Source: an uncultured Clostridia bacterium (GTDB lineage: Bacteria > Bacillota > Clostridia > Oscillospirales > Ruminococcaceae). From it: a stretch of 5,276 nucleotides of DNA. The stretch spans positions 1 through 5,276 of the forward strand of contig CAMEPN010000156.1 of the NCBI GenBank assembly GCA_945931735.1, written 5' to 3'. Of the stretch, positions 1 through 5,276 are shown piece by piece. A program made the position numbers and the translations under genes. The notes under the pieces were generated by a model. That model saw only the letters and a program-made list of their open reading frames with translations. It did no database searches and was not told the origin of the DNA. Each line of letters begins with the position of its first letter. Within the stretch, counting starts at the first letter, position 1.

Positions 1-187
1 CCTGCGACTTCTTGCCGTTTTCCGACATTCCCTTGCGAATTTTAAGCTCGCGGATATCCCGCGACACCGTCGCCTGCGTTACGCGGAAGCCCGCCTGCTT
101 GAGGCGTATCTGAAGCTCCTGCTGCGTTTCGACCTCGTTTTCGGAGATAATGCGCAGTATCGCCGCCTGCCGCCGTTTCTTTTCCAT
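1..187 (-). CDS. argR: Arginine repressor ArgR, N-terminal part (cut by window edge)
   Basis: Partial gene: the first 62 residues are present and the C-terminal part lies beyond the left edge. ArgR is a hexameric transcription factor that, with arginine as corepressor, represses arginine biosynthesis genes and in Firmicutes can activate catabolic ones. The visible part is the winged helix-turn-helix DNA-binding domain. It opens [17 protein letters not shown], followed by a helix rich in Gln and Leu ([14 protein letters not shown]), then the family hallmark [16 protein letters not shown] at about residues 37-52, whose Ser-Arg lies in the recognition helix. The arginine-binding oligomerisation domain cannot be seen. 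The start is firm: the codon directly before this ATG is an in-frame TGA, and a GGTGAGG ribosome-binding-like sequence (193-199) sits 5 bases upstream. The gene follows nadK after 46 bases, as is usual in Firmicutes, where recN often comes next. Paralogues such as AhrC have the same fold, so the regulon cannot be deduced here. Confidence 0.93.
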   Translation of the reverse strand, partial: MEKKRRQAAILRIISENEVETQQELQIRLKQAGFRVTQATVSRDIRELKIRKGMSENGKKSQ

Positions 188-216
188 TCACGCCTCACCC
201 GCCTTTAGGTCACCTC

Positions 217-242
217 AAAAAAAGTATCCGAAATTATTTCAG
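217..242 (-). promoter_or_regulatory. AT-rich inverted repeat plus T-tract between nadK and argR (possible weak terminator or operator)
   Basis: Read on the minus strand, CTGAAA (242-237) can pair with TTTCGG (233-228), including one U-G pair. The loop is the TAA that is also the nadK stop codon. Four bases later comes a run of seven T (223-217). A stem of six weak pairs set back from the T-run is at best a poor intrinsic terminator or attenuator. The same palindrome (GAAAT-A-ATTTC) loosely resembles an ArgR operator core but misses several consensus positions. The arrangement is visible; either function is inference. Confidence 0.22.
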
Positions 243-1088
243 CGGCGCCATAAGCTTGTTATGCACCGCGCCGAAAAATCCGCTGCCCGCTTCGATTATC
301 TCGAGCGTGCGCTCGGAACGCCGCAGGCGAAGCTCGTCCTCCTCGACCATGTCGATACCGTGCCCGCCGTCAAGGCTAACCGTAACGGTGCTGTCCTGAT
401 AGCTGCGAACGCGCGCCGTCACGAGCTGCTGCGCGGAGAATATCATCGGTCGGTTGAACAGCGTGTGCGGGCAGAGCGCCGTAAACTCGATACATTCCAG
501 CTCGGGCGCAAGGATAGGTCCGCCCGCCGAAAGGGAGTACGCCGTCGAGCCTGTCGGCGTGCTTAAAATGACCCCGTCGGCGCGGACGCGAGTCACCTCG
601 TATTCGCCGCAGAAAATGCGGAACTCGGGAAGCTTTGAGCTGACCCCGCGGGAAATCACCGCGTCGTTGAGTACGCTTTTTTTCAGCAGCGTCTTTCCGT
701 TTCGGACTATCTCGCAGTCAAGCAGCATCCGCCGGCTCACGGGGCAATCTCCCATGAGTATATCGGGTATGCGGCAGACCTCCGACGGCTCGACGGTCGC
801 CATGAACCCAAGCCGCCCCATATTAACCCCGAGCAGCGGCAACCCGTATTCCGCCGCGGTCTTTCCCCATTTGAGGATAGTCCCGTCGCCGCCTATCGTT
901 ACGATATGGGTGCATTCCTCGGGGGACTTCACGACCGGCACATCTATCACGTCCGCAAGGTCGCTGTCCTCGCCGAACACGCACGGCTCAATCCCGCGCT
1001 CGCGCAGCAGCGCGCAAAGCTTTTCCGTCATTTCTACGGAAGCGCTGTCCATTGAGTTGCAGCCGATAATGACCCTCATTCCGCCCAT
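234..1088 (-). CDS. nadK: NAD kinase (ATP/polyphosphate-dependent, NadK/PpnK family)
   Basis: Cytoplasmic NAD kinase, 284 residues, a normal length. It phosphorylates the 2'-hydroxyl of the adenosine ribose of NAD+ to make NADP+ and so sets the NADPH supply for biosynthesis. Family signatures appear in order: the GGDGT motif at residues 66-70 (within HIVTIGGDGTIL), with the catalytic Asp68; the glycine-rich GVNMGRLGF at 87-95; the NAD-binding Asn-Asp pair of LNDAVISRG at 140-148, an ND variant of the usual NE motif; the long conserved block DGVILSTPTGSTAYS at 171-185 continuing to LSAGGPI; CPHTLFNRP at 206-214; and a C-terminal DGG at 240-242. No key residue is missing. The ATG at 1088 is preferred because AAGGAGG (1097-1103) lies 8 bases upstream; a second in-frame ATG three codons in (1079) would be 17 bases away. 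The gene begins 3 bases after the tlyA stop, so the two are probably translationally coupled. A large open frame on the opposite strand here is a shadow. Confidence 0.96.
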   Translation of the reverse strand: MGGMRVIIGCNSMDSASVEMTEKLCALLRERGIEPCVFGEDSDLADVIDVPVVKSPEECTHIVTIGGDGTILKWGKTAAEYGLPLLGVNMGRLGFMATVEPSEVCRIPDILMGDCPVSRRMLLDCEIVRNGKTLLKKSVLNDAVISRGVSSKLPEFRIFCGEYEVTRVRADGVILSTPTGSTAYSLSAGGPILAPELECIEFTALCPHTLFNRPMIFSAQQLVTARVRSYQDSTVTVSLDGGHGIDMVEEDELRLRRSERTLEIIEAGSGFFGAVHNKLMAPLK

Positions 1089-1091
1089 TTT

Positions 1092-1838
1092 TTATGCCTC
1101 CTTGCGCAGCCCCATGAGATACTCGGTGTTGCCGTCGCCGCCCTTTATGGGCGATTCCGCCGTACCGAGGACGGTCAGCCCGTTCTCCCGTGCGCAGCCT
1201 TTTATCTCCTCGACAATTTTCAGCCGTATTTTTTCGTCGCGGACTATCCCCTTTTTGTTCAGCGCAGACCTGTCCGCGCTGAGCGACTGCCCCACCTCGA
1301 ACTGCGGCTTTATCAGCACGCAGGCAGTCCCGCCGACGGCAAGCAGCCGTCTTATATGCGGAAGTATCATTTTTAAGGAGATGAACGAAACGTCCGCTCC
1401 GATAAAATCCGCGCCGCTTATCCCATATTTTTCGGGGTCAAAGGCGCGTATATCCGTCTGCTCCAGCGACACAACTTTCGGGTCATTGCGCAGCTTTTCG
1501 TCTAGCTGACCGCGCCCGACGTCCACCGCGAACACCCTTGCCGCGCCGTTTTGGAGCATACAGTCGGTGAAGCCGCCCGTGCTCGCGCCGATGTCGATAC
1601 ACAGCGCGCCGCCGAGTTTCACCCCGAACACCTCCAGCGCCTTTTCCAGCTTAAGCCCGCCGCGCCCGACATAGCGAAGCTGCTCCCCGACTACCTCGAC
1701 CTGCGCGCCGCCGACCTCTGACGAGGGCTTTTCGCAGACCTTTCCGCCGACAAGTACGCCGCCGCTTTTGATGAGCGACTGCGCGGCTGTCCTGCTTTTG
1801 CATATTCCGTTTTCCGTGAGATAGATGTCAAGGCGCAT
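1092..1838 (-). CDS. tlyA: TlyA-family 2'-O-ribose rRNA methyltransferase (also annotated hemolysin A)
   Basis: S-adenosylmethionine-dependent 2'-O-methyltransferase, 248 residues. TlyA enzymes methylate C1920 of 23S rRNA and, in some species, also C1409 of 16S rRNA; the old name hemolysin is misleading. An S4 RNA-binding domain covers about residues 1-60 (MRLDIYLTENG, KSRTAAQSLIKSGGVLVGGK), followed by an FtsJ/RrmJ-like Rossmann domain. The methyl-donor motif is DIGASTGGFTDCML (82-95), followed by AVDVGRGQL (104-112). The family's catalytic tetrad appears intact by alignment from memory: Lys63 (GRGGLK), Asp149 (GADVSFISL), Lys177 (LIKPQFEVG) and Glu239 (GNTEYL). The chain ends a few residues after the last of these and lacks the C-terminal tail of Mycobacterium TlyA, suggesting the shorter type I subclass. 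The ATG is 2 bases after the dxs stop, with AAGGAA (1845-1850) 6 bases upstream. Placement between dxs and nadK is typical of clostridia. The exact methylation target is inferred. Confidence 0.94.
   Translation of the reverse strand: MRLDIYLTENGICKSRTAAQSLIKSGGVLVGGKVCEKPSSEVGGAQVEVVGEQLRYVGRGGLKLEKALEVFGVKLGGALCIDIGASTGGFTDCMLQNGAARVFAVDVGRGQLDEKLRNDPKVVSLEQTDIRAFDPEKYGISGADFIGADVSFISLKMILPHIRRLLAVGGTACVLIKPQFEVGQSLSADRSALNKKGIVRDEKIRLKIVEEIKGCARENGLTVLGTAESPIKGGDGNTEYLMGLRKEA
1097..1103 (-). promoter_or_regulatory. Ribosome binding site of nadK
   Basis: Minus-strand AAGGAGG, a strong anti-16S match, lies inside the last codons of tlyA and 8 bases before the ATG at 1088. It favours this start over the in-frame ATG at 1079. 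Confidence 0.75.
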
Positions 1839-1840
1839 AT

Positions 1841-3706
1841 TCAGTTCCTTAGAATTTCAAGCATATTTTCTTCGTCAAGGCGGTACATTTCAAGCTGCTC
1901 CGCGACCGACGCGGCGGGAACAAATCCCCCCGAAACGCCGACGCACTCGACCCTGCCGCGGTATCCCGCCTGCGCGAGCGCCGCGGAAAGCCCCTCTCCG
2001 ACGCCGCCGTTAAGCGAACCCTCCTCGAAGAAAACGATCCTGTCATAGCCCATTGCAATTCCGAGGACATTCTCGGGCAGCGGGTGTATTTTCACGAGCC
2101 GCAGCATATCCGCGCCCGCTTTTTCCGCCGCCTGCGCAAGCCCCGCCGAAATGCGCCCGTAAGTCACCGCGAGCGTTGCGGAGCGCTTTCCCGAATAGAA
2201 AATATCCCGCGCGGGCAGCAGCGCAGCCCTCCCGAGGGCGCATTGTGAAACAGTTTCCGCGCCTTTCGGATAACGCACGCAGGCAATTCCGCCCGTGTCA
2301 TATATCGCTCGCTTAAGGCAGGCGCGAAGTTCCTCTGCGCTTGCGGGCGAGTACACCGTCGTGTTCGGTATCAGCCGAAGCATCGGCACGTCGAAAACAC
2401 CCTGATGCGTTTCGCCGTCCTCCCCGACAAACCCAGCGCGGTCTATCGCCAGTACGATATGCGTGTTTTCTATTGCGCAGTCGTGAATTATTTGGTCGAA
2501 CCCGCGCTGCAAAAAGGTGGAATAAACCGCGAAAACGGGCAGCATTCCCTCGGCGGCAAGCCCTGCCGCGAATGTTACGGAGTGCTGCTCGGCAATCCCC
2601 GTGTCGAAAAATCGCGGCGCGCAGGCGTTTCTGAAATAGTTCAGCCCCGTCGCATATTTCATCGCGGCGGTTATCGCGCATATTCTCCCGTCCGAGCAGC
2701 CCAGCCGTGCAAGCTCCCGCCCGAACACCTCGGAATAGCTCTCGCCGCAGGCAAGGTTGACTTCGGTTTTCCCGACAGCGCCGCCGTTCTTTGCGCCCGC
2801 GTGATATTCGCCCGGATTTTCCTCCGCAGGTTTATATCCCTTGCCTTTTTGCGTGAAAACATGGACGACGCAGGGCTTTCTCATCAGCTTCGCGACGGAA
2901 AGCGCTTCGATTAGATCCTCAATGTCGTGTCCGTTTACCGGCCCGATATAGGTGAACCCGAGGTTTTCAAAAAGGTTGCTCGAGTCATACATCGCGTCCT
3001 TTATGATATTTTTCGCGGAGCGCACCGCGTGCTCAAGCCGCTTTCCGACAAGCGGCACTGCGGCAAGCACGCTTCTGAAACGCTCCTTTGCGACATAATA
3101 CCGCTTGGTGGAGCGTATCTGCGCGAGATAGCGAGCGAGCGCGCCCGTGCTCTTGCTGATGGACATTGCGTTGTCGTTAAGGACAAGGGTCAGGTTTGCG
3201 GCGGTTTTTCCCGCGTTATTAAGCCCCTCGTACGCCATTCCGCCCGTCAGAGCGCCGTCGCCAATGACCGCCGCGACAGCCCCGTCCTCGCCTTTCAGCC
3301 GCATTGCCTCGGCAATTCCGTAGGCGGCGGAAACAGACGTGCTGCTGTGCCCCGAAATAAACGCGTCCGCAGGGGACTCGCTCCTGCGGCAGAAGCCGGA
3401 TATCCCGCCCCTGCTGCGAAGCGTTGAGAACTGCGAATACCGCCCCGTAAGGAGCTTGTGCGCGTATGCCTGATGCCCGACGTCCCAGAGTATCCTGTCC
3501 CTGCCGCCGACGTCGTAGACGTAGTGCAGCGCGACGGTAAGCTCCACCGTTCCGAGGTTGGATGCGAGGTGTCCGCCGTTTTTCATGACCGTCCGCAGAA
3601 TACAGCCGCGCAGCTCCCGACAAAGCGCCCTGAGCTGCGGCGAGGTCATATTCGCGATGACCGAATGGTTGATATTATCGTTAAGAAAGGTTTGTTTTTG
3701 CTGCAT
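1841..3706 (-). CDS. dxs: 1-deoxy-D-xylulose-5-phosphate synthase
   Basis: Thiamine diphosphate-dependent synthase, 621 residues from the preferred start, full length for the family. It condenses pyruvate and glyceraldehyde 3-phosphate to 1-deoxy-D-xylulose 5-phosphate, the first and rate-controlling step of the MEP isoprenoid pathway, which also feeds thiamine and pyridoxal in many bacteria. Numbering from this ATG: GGHLASNLG with His46; WDVGHQAY at 74-81; GHSSTS at 119-124; the cofactor/metal motif GDGALTGG at 149-156, followed by LNNAG; the transketolase Pyr domain with FDTGIAEQHS, catalytic Glu373; YSTFLQR at 395-401; DRAGFVGEDGETHQG at 422-436; RYPKG at 478-482; and the C-terminal transketolase domain with KIHPLP and EEGSLNGGVGE. 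All expected catalytic and substrate-phosphate residues are present. The ATG at 3706 follows GGAGG by 4 bases. An in-frame GTG at 3724 would add six residues and overlap the upstream stop as GTGA, but has no ribosome binding site. The gene ends 2 bases before tlyA. Confidence 0.97.
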   Translation of the reverse strand: MQQKQTFLNDNINHSVIANMTSPQLRALCRELRGCILRTVMKNGGHLASNLGTVELTVALHYVYDVGGRDRILWDVGHQAYAHKLLTGRYSQFSTLRSRGGISGFCRRSESPADAFISGHSSTSVSAAYGIAEAMRLKGEDGAVAAVIGDGALTGGMAYEGLNNAGKTAANLTLVLNDNAMSISKSTGALARYLAQIRSTKRYYVAKERFRSVLAAVPLVGKRLEHAVRSAKNIIKDAMYDSSNLFENLGFTYIGPVNGHDIEDLIEALSVAKLMRKPCVVHVFTQKGKGYKPAEENPGEYHAGAKNGGAVGKTEVNLACGESYSEVFGRELARLGCSDGRICAITAAMKYATGLNYFRNACAPRFFDTGIAEQHSVTFAAGLAAEGMLPVFAVYSTFLQRGFDQIIHDCAIENTHIVLAIDRAGFVGEDGETHQGVFDVPMLRLIPNTTVYSPASAEELRACLKRAIYDTGGIACVRYPKGAETVSQCALGRAALLPARDIFYSGKRSATLAVTYGRISAGLAQAAEKAGADMLRLVKIHPLPENVLGIAMGYDRIVFFEEGSLNGGVGEGLSAALAQAGYRGRVECVGVSGGFVPAASVAEQLEMYRLDEENMLEILRN

Positions 3707-3710
3707 GGCG

Positions 3711-3715
3711 CCTCC
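3711..3715 (-). promoter_or_regulatory. Ribosome binding site of dxs, deciding between two starts
   Basis: Minus-strand GGAGG stands 4 bases before the ATG at 3706, a short but workable spacing. It lies downstream of the alternative GTG at 3724, which has only the pyrimidine-rich TTCCCGCTTCCC region before it. If the GTG were used, this site would be translated as part of the leader residues ISGGA. The ATG is therefore favoured. Confidence 0.6.
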
Positions 3716-3720
3716 GGATA

Positions 3721-4218
3721 TCACGCGGGAAGCGGGAATATCATTGCGATGAGTATTCCGAGCAGCGAACCCGCGAGCACTTCTATGGGAGTATGTCCGA
3801 GGAACTCCTTGAATTCCTTGCGGTCGGACAGCTCATCGATGTCAAACTCGTCGTCGCCGCTTAGCTGCGAAAGCTCGTCGTCTATCTCGTCGATGACCTT
3901 GCGGAGCCTATTAAGCTCCTTTGCGTGCAATCCCGCATTGTAGCGCACGCTCATCGCGTCATAAATAACAACTCCGGCAAGTATCATCGAAAGCGCGAAC
4001 GCAGGGCTTTGATACCCTTGATACTTCAGCGTGTAGATAGCCACCGAAACGACCAATGATGAATGCGACGAGGGCATACCGCCCGCGCCTGTTATGCGCT
4101 CGGGGTTAAAGGTCTTGTATTTTATGGAATAGTGTATGGTTTTCAGTATCTGCGCCGCCAGCCATGAGATAATACCGACAGTCAGGATAGGATTTGCCAT
4201 AAGTATTTTTTCTATCAA
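3721..4218 (-). CDS. Divergent PAP2 family membrane protein (DUF212, YuiD-like), putative lipid-phosphate phosphatase
   Basis: Small integral membrane protein, 165 residues from the preferred start, typical for the family. It resembles Bacillus subtilis YuiD and the DUF212 divergent branch of the PAP2 phosphatase/haloperoxidase superfamily; no member's substrate is known to me. About four hydrophobic segments lie near residues 10-30, 53-66, 72-89 and 144-163. Family motifs are GAGGMPSSHSS (His52, matching the PAP2 phosphatase Ser-His motif), YDAMSVRYNAG (Asp87, Arg92) and FLGHTPIEVLAG (His142, the likely second catalytic His). The classical KxxxxxxRP motif is not evident, as expected for the divergent branch. 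A strongly acidic linker at 110-138 is unusual. Start choice: GGAGGT (4228-4233) lies 9 bases before a TTG at 4218. Another TTG at 4224 is only 3 bases away, and the first ATG (4200) is 27 bases away. The gene sits between ispA and dxs, so a prenyl-phosphate substrate is an attractive but untested guess. Confidence 0.88.
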   Translation of the reverse strand: MIEKILMANPILTVGIISWLAAQILKTIHYSIKYKTFNPERITGAGGMPSSHSSLVVSVAIYTLKYQGYQSPAFALSMILAGVVIYDAMSVRYNAGLHAKELNRLRKVIDEIDDELSQLSGDDEFDIDELSDRKEFKEFLGHTPIEVLAGSLLGILIAMIFPLPA

Positions 4219-4227
4219 AGTCAAACT

Positions 4228-4233
4228 ACCTCC
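4228..4233 (-). promoter_or_regulatory. Ribosome binding site of the PAP2-like gene, pointing to a TTG start
   Basis: Minus-strand GGAGGT is a strong site within the 22-base gap after ispA. It is 9 bases from TTG 4218, 3 from TTG 4224 and 27 from the first ATG at 4200. No other purine-rich site precedes the ATG, so initiation at a TTG is favoured. Confidence 0.6.
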
Positions 4234-4240
4234 GCTCTTA

Positions 4241-5134
4241 TCAGTATTTCCGCTTAAGCAGCAGCTCTGTCAGCCCGCGCAGGAACTCGGTATCCCCGAA
4301 AGCGTCAAGGCATTCCTCTGCCTGCGCGGTAAGCCTTTCCGCTTCCTCCCGCGCGCGATCGACGCCCACCTCGGTCACATAGGTGAATTTACCGCTTGCC
4401 GCGTCGCTTCCGACGGGCTTCCCGAGCAGCTTTTCGTCCGCCGTGACGTCAAGTATATCGTCGATTATCTGAAACGCAAGACCTAGCCGCTGACCGTAGC
4501 TCCCCGCAGCGAGCTGTTTGTCAGCGCCCGCCCCCGCTGCAATACACCCCGCGCGGCAGCAGAAATCCAGCAGCGCGCCGGTTTTCATTCGGTACATTTC
4601 AAGCAGTACGTTCGTTTCGAGGAGCTTTCCCTCGTTTTCGGTGTCAATTACCTGACCGCCGATCATGCCGAAAATGCCCGCGCGCTCTCCGAGCAGCGAA
4701 ATTATTTTCAGCGCCGCGCTCTGCGAAATCGTTCCCTTTAAGCCCGCCTCGGCGATTATCTGCGCGGGGAGTATCGCGAGCGCGTCCCCCGCGAGCAGCG
4801 CGTTCGCTTCTCCGAATGCCTTGTGGCAGCTCGGTTTTCCGCGGCGCATATCGTCGTTGTCCATGCAGGGCAGGTCGTCGTGGATAAGCGAAAAGGTGTG
4901 CATCATCTCTATCGCCGCCGCCACCGGCAGAGCCTCCTCCGGCTCTCCTCCGCAGACGCGGCAGAACTCCATAACGAGCGCGGGGCGTATGCGCTTTCCG
5001 CCCGCGGTAAGGCTGTGCCGCGCGGCTTTAATGACATTGTTTTGCAGGCAGGGCGTGTCGGGGAGGTATTTTTCGAGCGCGCGCTCTGTCATCTCCGCGT
5101 ATTCAGCGAGCTGTTCTCTGACCATGTCCGACAT
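4241..5134 (-). CDS. ispA: Polyprenyl synthetase, probable farnesyl diphosphate synthase (geranyltranstransferase)
   Basis: All-helical trans-isoprenyl diphosphate synthase, 297 residues, normal for bacterial IspA. It adds isopentenyl diphosphate units to dimethylallyl and geranyl diphosphate to give, most likely, farnesyl diphosphate, the primer for undecaprenyl diphosphate and other prenyl lipids. Signatures: GGKRIRP at 45-51, which binds diphosphate; the first aspartate-rich motif DDLPCMD at 86-92, with the two-residue insertion of bacterial farnesyl synthases, followed by NDDMRRGKPSCHKAFGE; GDALA at 116-120; KTGALL at 184-189; and the second aspartate-rich motif FQIIDDILD at 221-229 (Asp225, Asp226, Asp229). 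Phe81, five residues before the first motif, is bulky and aromatic, which usually limits the product to about C15; geranyl or geranylgeranyl activity cannot be excluded. The ATG at 5134 has GGAGG (5144-5148) 9 bases upstream, inside xseB, and follows the xseB stop by 1 base. A second ATG three codons in is less well placed. Confidence 0.95.
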   Translation of the reverse strand: MSDMVREQLAEYAEMTERALEKYLPDTPCLQNNVIKAARHSLTAGGKRIRPALVMEFCRVCGGEPEEALPVAAAIEMMHTFSLIHDDLPCMDNDDMRRGKPSCHKAFGEANALLAGDALAILPAQIIAEAGLKGTISQSAALKIISLLGERAGIFGMIGGQVIDTENEGKLLETNVLLEMYRMKTGALLDFCCRAGCIAAGAGADKQLAAGSYGQRLGLAFQIIDDILDVTADEKLLGKPVGSDAASGKFTYVTEVGVDRAREEAERLTAQAEECLDAFGDTEFLRGLTELLLKRKY

Positions 5135-5135
5135 A

Positions 5136-5276
5136 TTATTCCGCCTCCAGCTTTTCCACCGTGAGCTTTGCGTCCGCGATGTATTCCTTACAGAATTTTA
5201 CGAGCTGAACAGCCTCCGTGTAAAGCTTCATCGACTCCTCGAGCGGAAGCTCCGCGGCGTTCATACGCTCGGAAAT
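5136..5276 (-). CDS. xseB: Exodeoxyribonuclease VII small subunit, C-terminal part (cut by window edge)
   Basis: Partial: the last 46 residues and a TAA stop are visible, and the start lies beyond the right edge. XseB is the small helical subunit of exonuclease VII, several copies of which assemble with XseA to degrade single-stranded DNA to oligonucleotides in the cytoplasm. The family pattern is clear: ELPLEESMKLYTEAVQL (the LEExxxLYxxGxxL signature, with Ala in place of the common Gly), then KFCKEYIADAKLTVEKL. Whole XseB proteins are about 60-80 residues, so some 15-35 are missing. The stop is 1 base from the ispA ATG, and the ispA ribosome binding site is embedded in its final codons, indicating coupling. 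xseA would be expected next upstream, beyond the window. Confidence 0.9.
   Translation of the reverse strand: MSERMNAAELPLEESMKLYTEAVQLVKFCKEYIADAKLTVEKLEAE

Noticed and set aside
207..215. A short perfect palindrome, AGGT-C-ACCT, in the nadK-argR spacer.
   Set aside because: It is nine bases long with a one-base centre, so it cannot form a hairpin. It matches no operator I recognise and is easily expected by chance.
150..566. A 138-codon plus-strand frame spanning the argR/nadK junction.
   Set aside because: It is antisense to the ArgR DNA-binding domain and the NadK C-terminus, has basic low-complexity composition and shows no homology signal.
454..1509. A 351-codon open frame on the plus strand opposite nadK and tlyA.
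   Set aside because: It is antisense to two genes with intact family motifs. Its product is Ser/Pro/Arg-rich low-complexity sequence with no recognisable domain, as expected from the complement of GC-rich codons. No good ribosome binding site is evident.
2043..3623. Additional minus-strand open frames inside dxs in another reading frame.
   Set aside because: They are fully nested in dxs, whose frame carries every catalytic motif. Their products are Arg/Gly/Ala-rich with no family resemblance.
2053..3943. Several plus-strand open frames of 87-169 codons opposite dxs and the start of the PAP2-like gene.
   Set aside because: All lie antisense to strongly conserved coding sequence, are Arg/Ala/Pro-rich and resemble no family. 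They are shadows of codon bias.
4823..5164. A 113-codon plus-strand frame opposite the 5' half of ispA.
   Set aside because: It is the complement of the conserved GGKRIRP to DDLPCMD region, with no plausible product.
1..5276. Search for an undescribed defence, mobile or regulatory system, CRISPR array, tRNA or riboswitch.
   Set aside because: Nearly every base belongs to a recognised housekeeping gene on one strand, the spacers are 1-46 bases long, and no repeats, transposase, phage or toxin-antitoxin signatures are visible.

Overview
The window is a compact stretch of a housekeeping operon, with every real gene on the minus strand. In transcription order (right to left) it holds: the 3' end of xseB; ispA (short-chain prenyl diphosphate synthase); a divergent PAP2 (DUF212/YuiD-like) membrane protein; dxs; a TlyA-family rRNA methyltransferase; nadK; and the 5' end of argR. 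Five genes are complete and two are cut by the window edges. I see no tRNA, rRNA, CRISPR array, insertion sequence or phage gene, and no gene-free stretch longer than 46 bases.

Organism: the order xseB-ispA-dxs-tlyA-nadK-argR is characteristic of Firmicutes, especially Clostridia. Base composition is fairly GC-rich (judged by eye) with many G/C-ending codons, and strong GGAGG-type ribosome binding sites precede most genes. This suggests a moderately GC-rich anaerobic clostridium of the Oscillospirales/Ruminococcaceae type. That placement is inference; the window has no marker gene that would fix it.

Layout: xseB ends 1 base before ispA. A 22-base gap separates ispA from the preferred TTG start of the PAP2 gene. 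The PAP2 stop lies 14 bases before the preferred dxs ATG, or overlaps an alternative dxs GTG. The dxs to tlyA gap is 2 bases, tlyA to nadK 3 bases and nadK to argR 46 bases. Only the last gap has room for regulation; it contains a small AT-rich inverted repeat followed by seven T residues. The promoter must lie upstream, beyond the right edge.

How the genes fit together: Dxs makes 1-deoxy-D-xylulose 5-phosphate, the first step of the MEP isoprenoid pathway. IspA condenses the resulting C5 units into farnesyl (or a similar) diphosphate, the precursor of undecaprenyl diphosphate for the cell wall. The PAP2-like membrane protein between them could act on a prenyl or lipid phosphate, but that is unproven. 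NadK supplies NADP+. TlyA methylates ribosomal RNA, XseB is the small subunit of exonuclease VII, and ArgR is the arginine repressor. I found no convincing evidence of an undescribed system; the points worth a second look are modest and listed in the findings.
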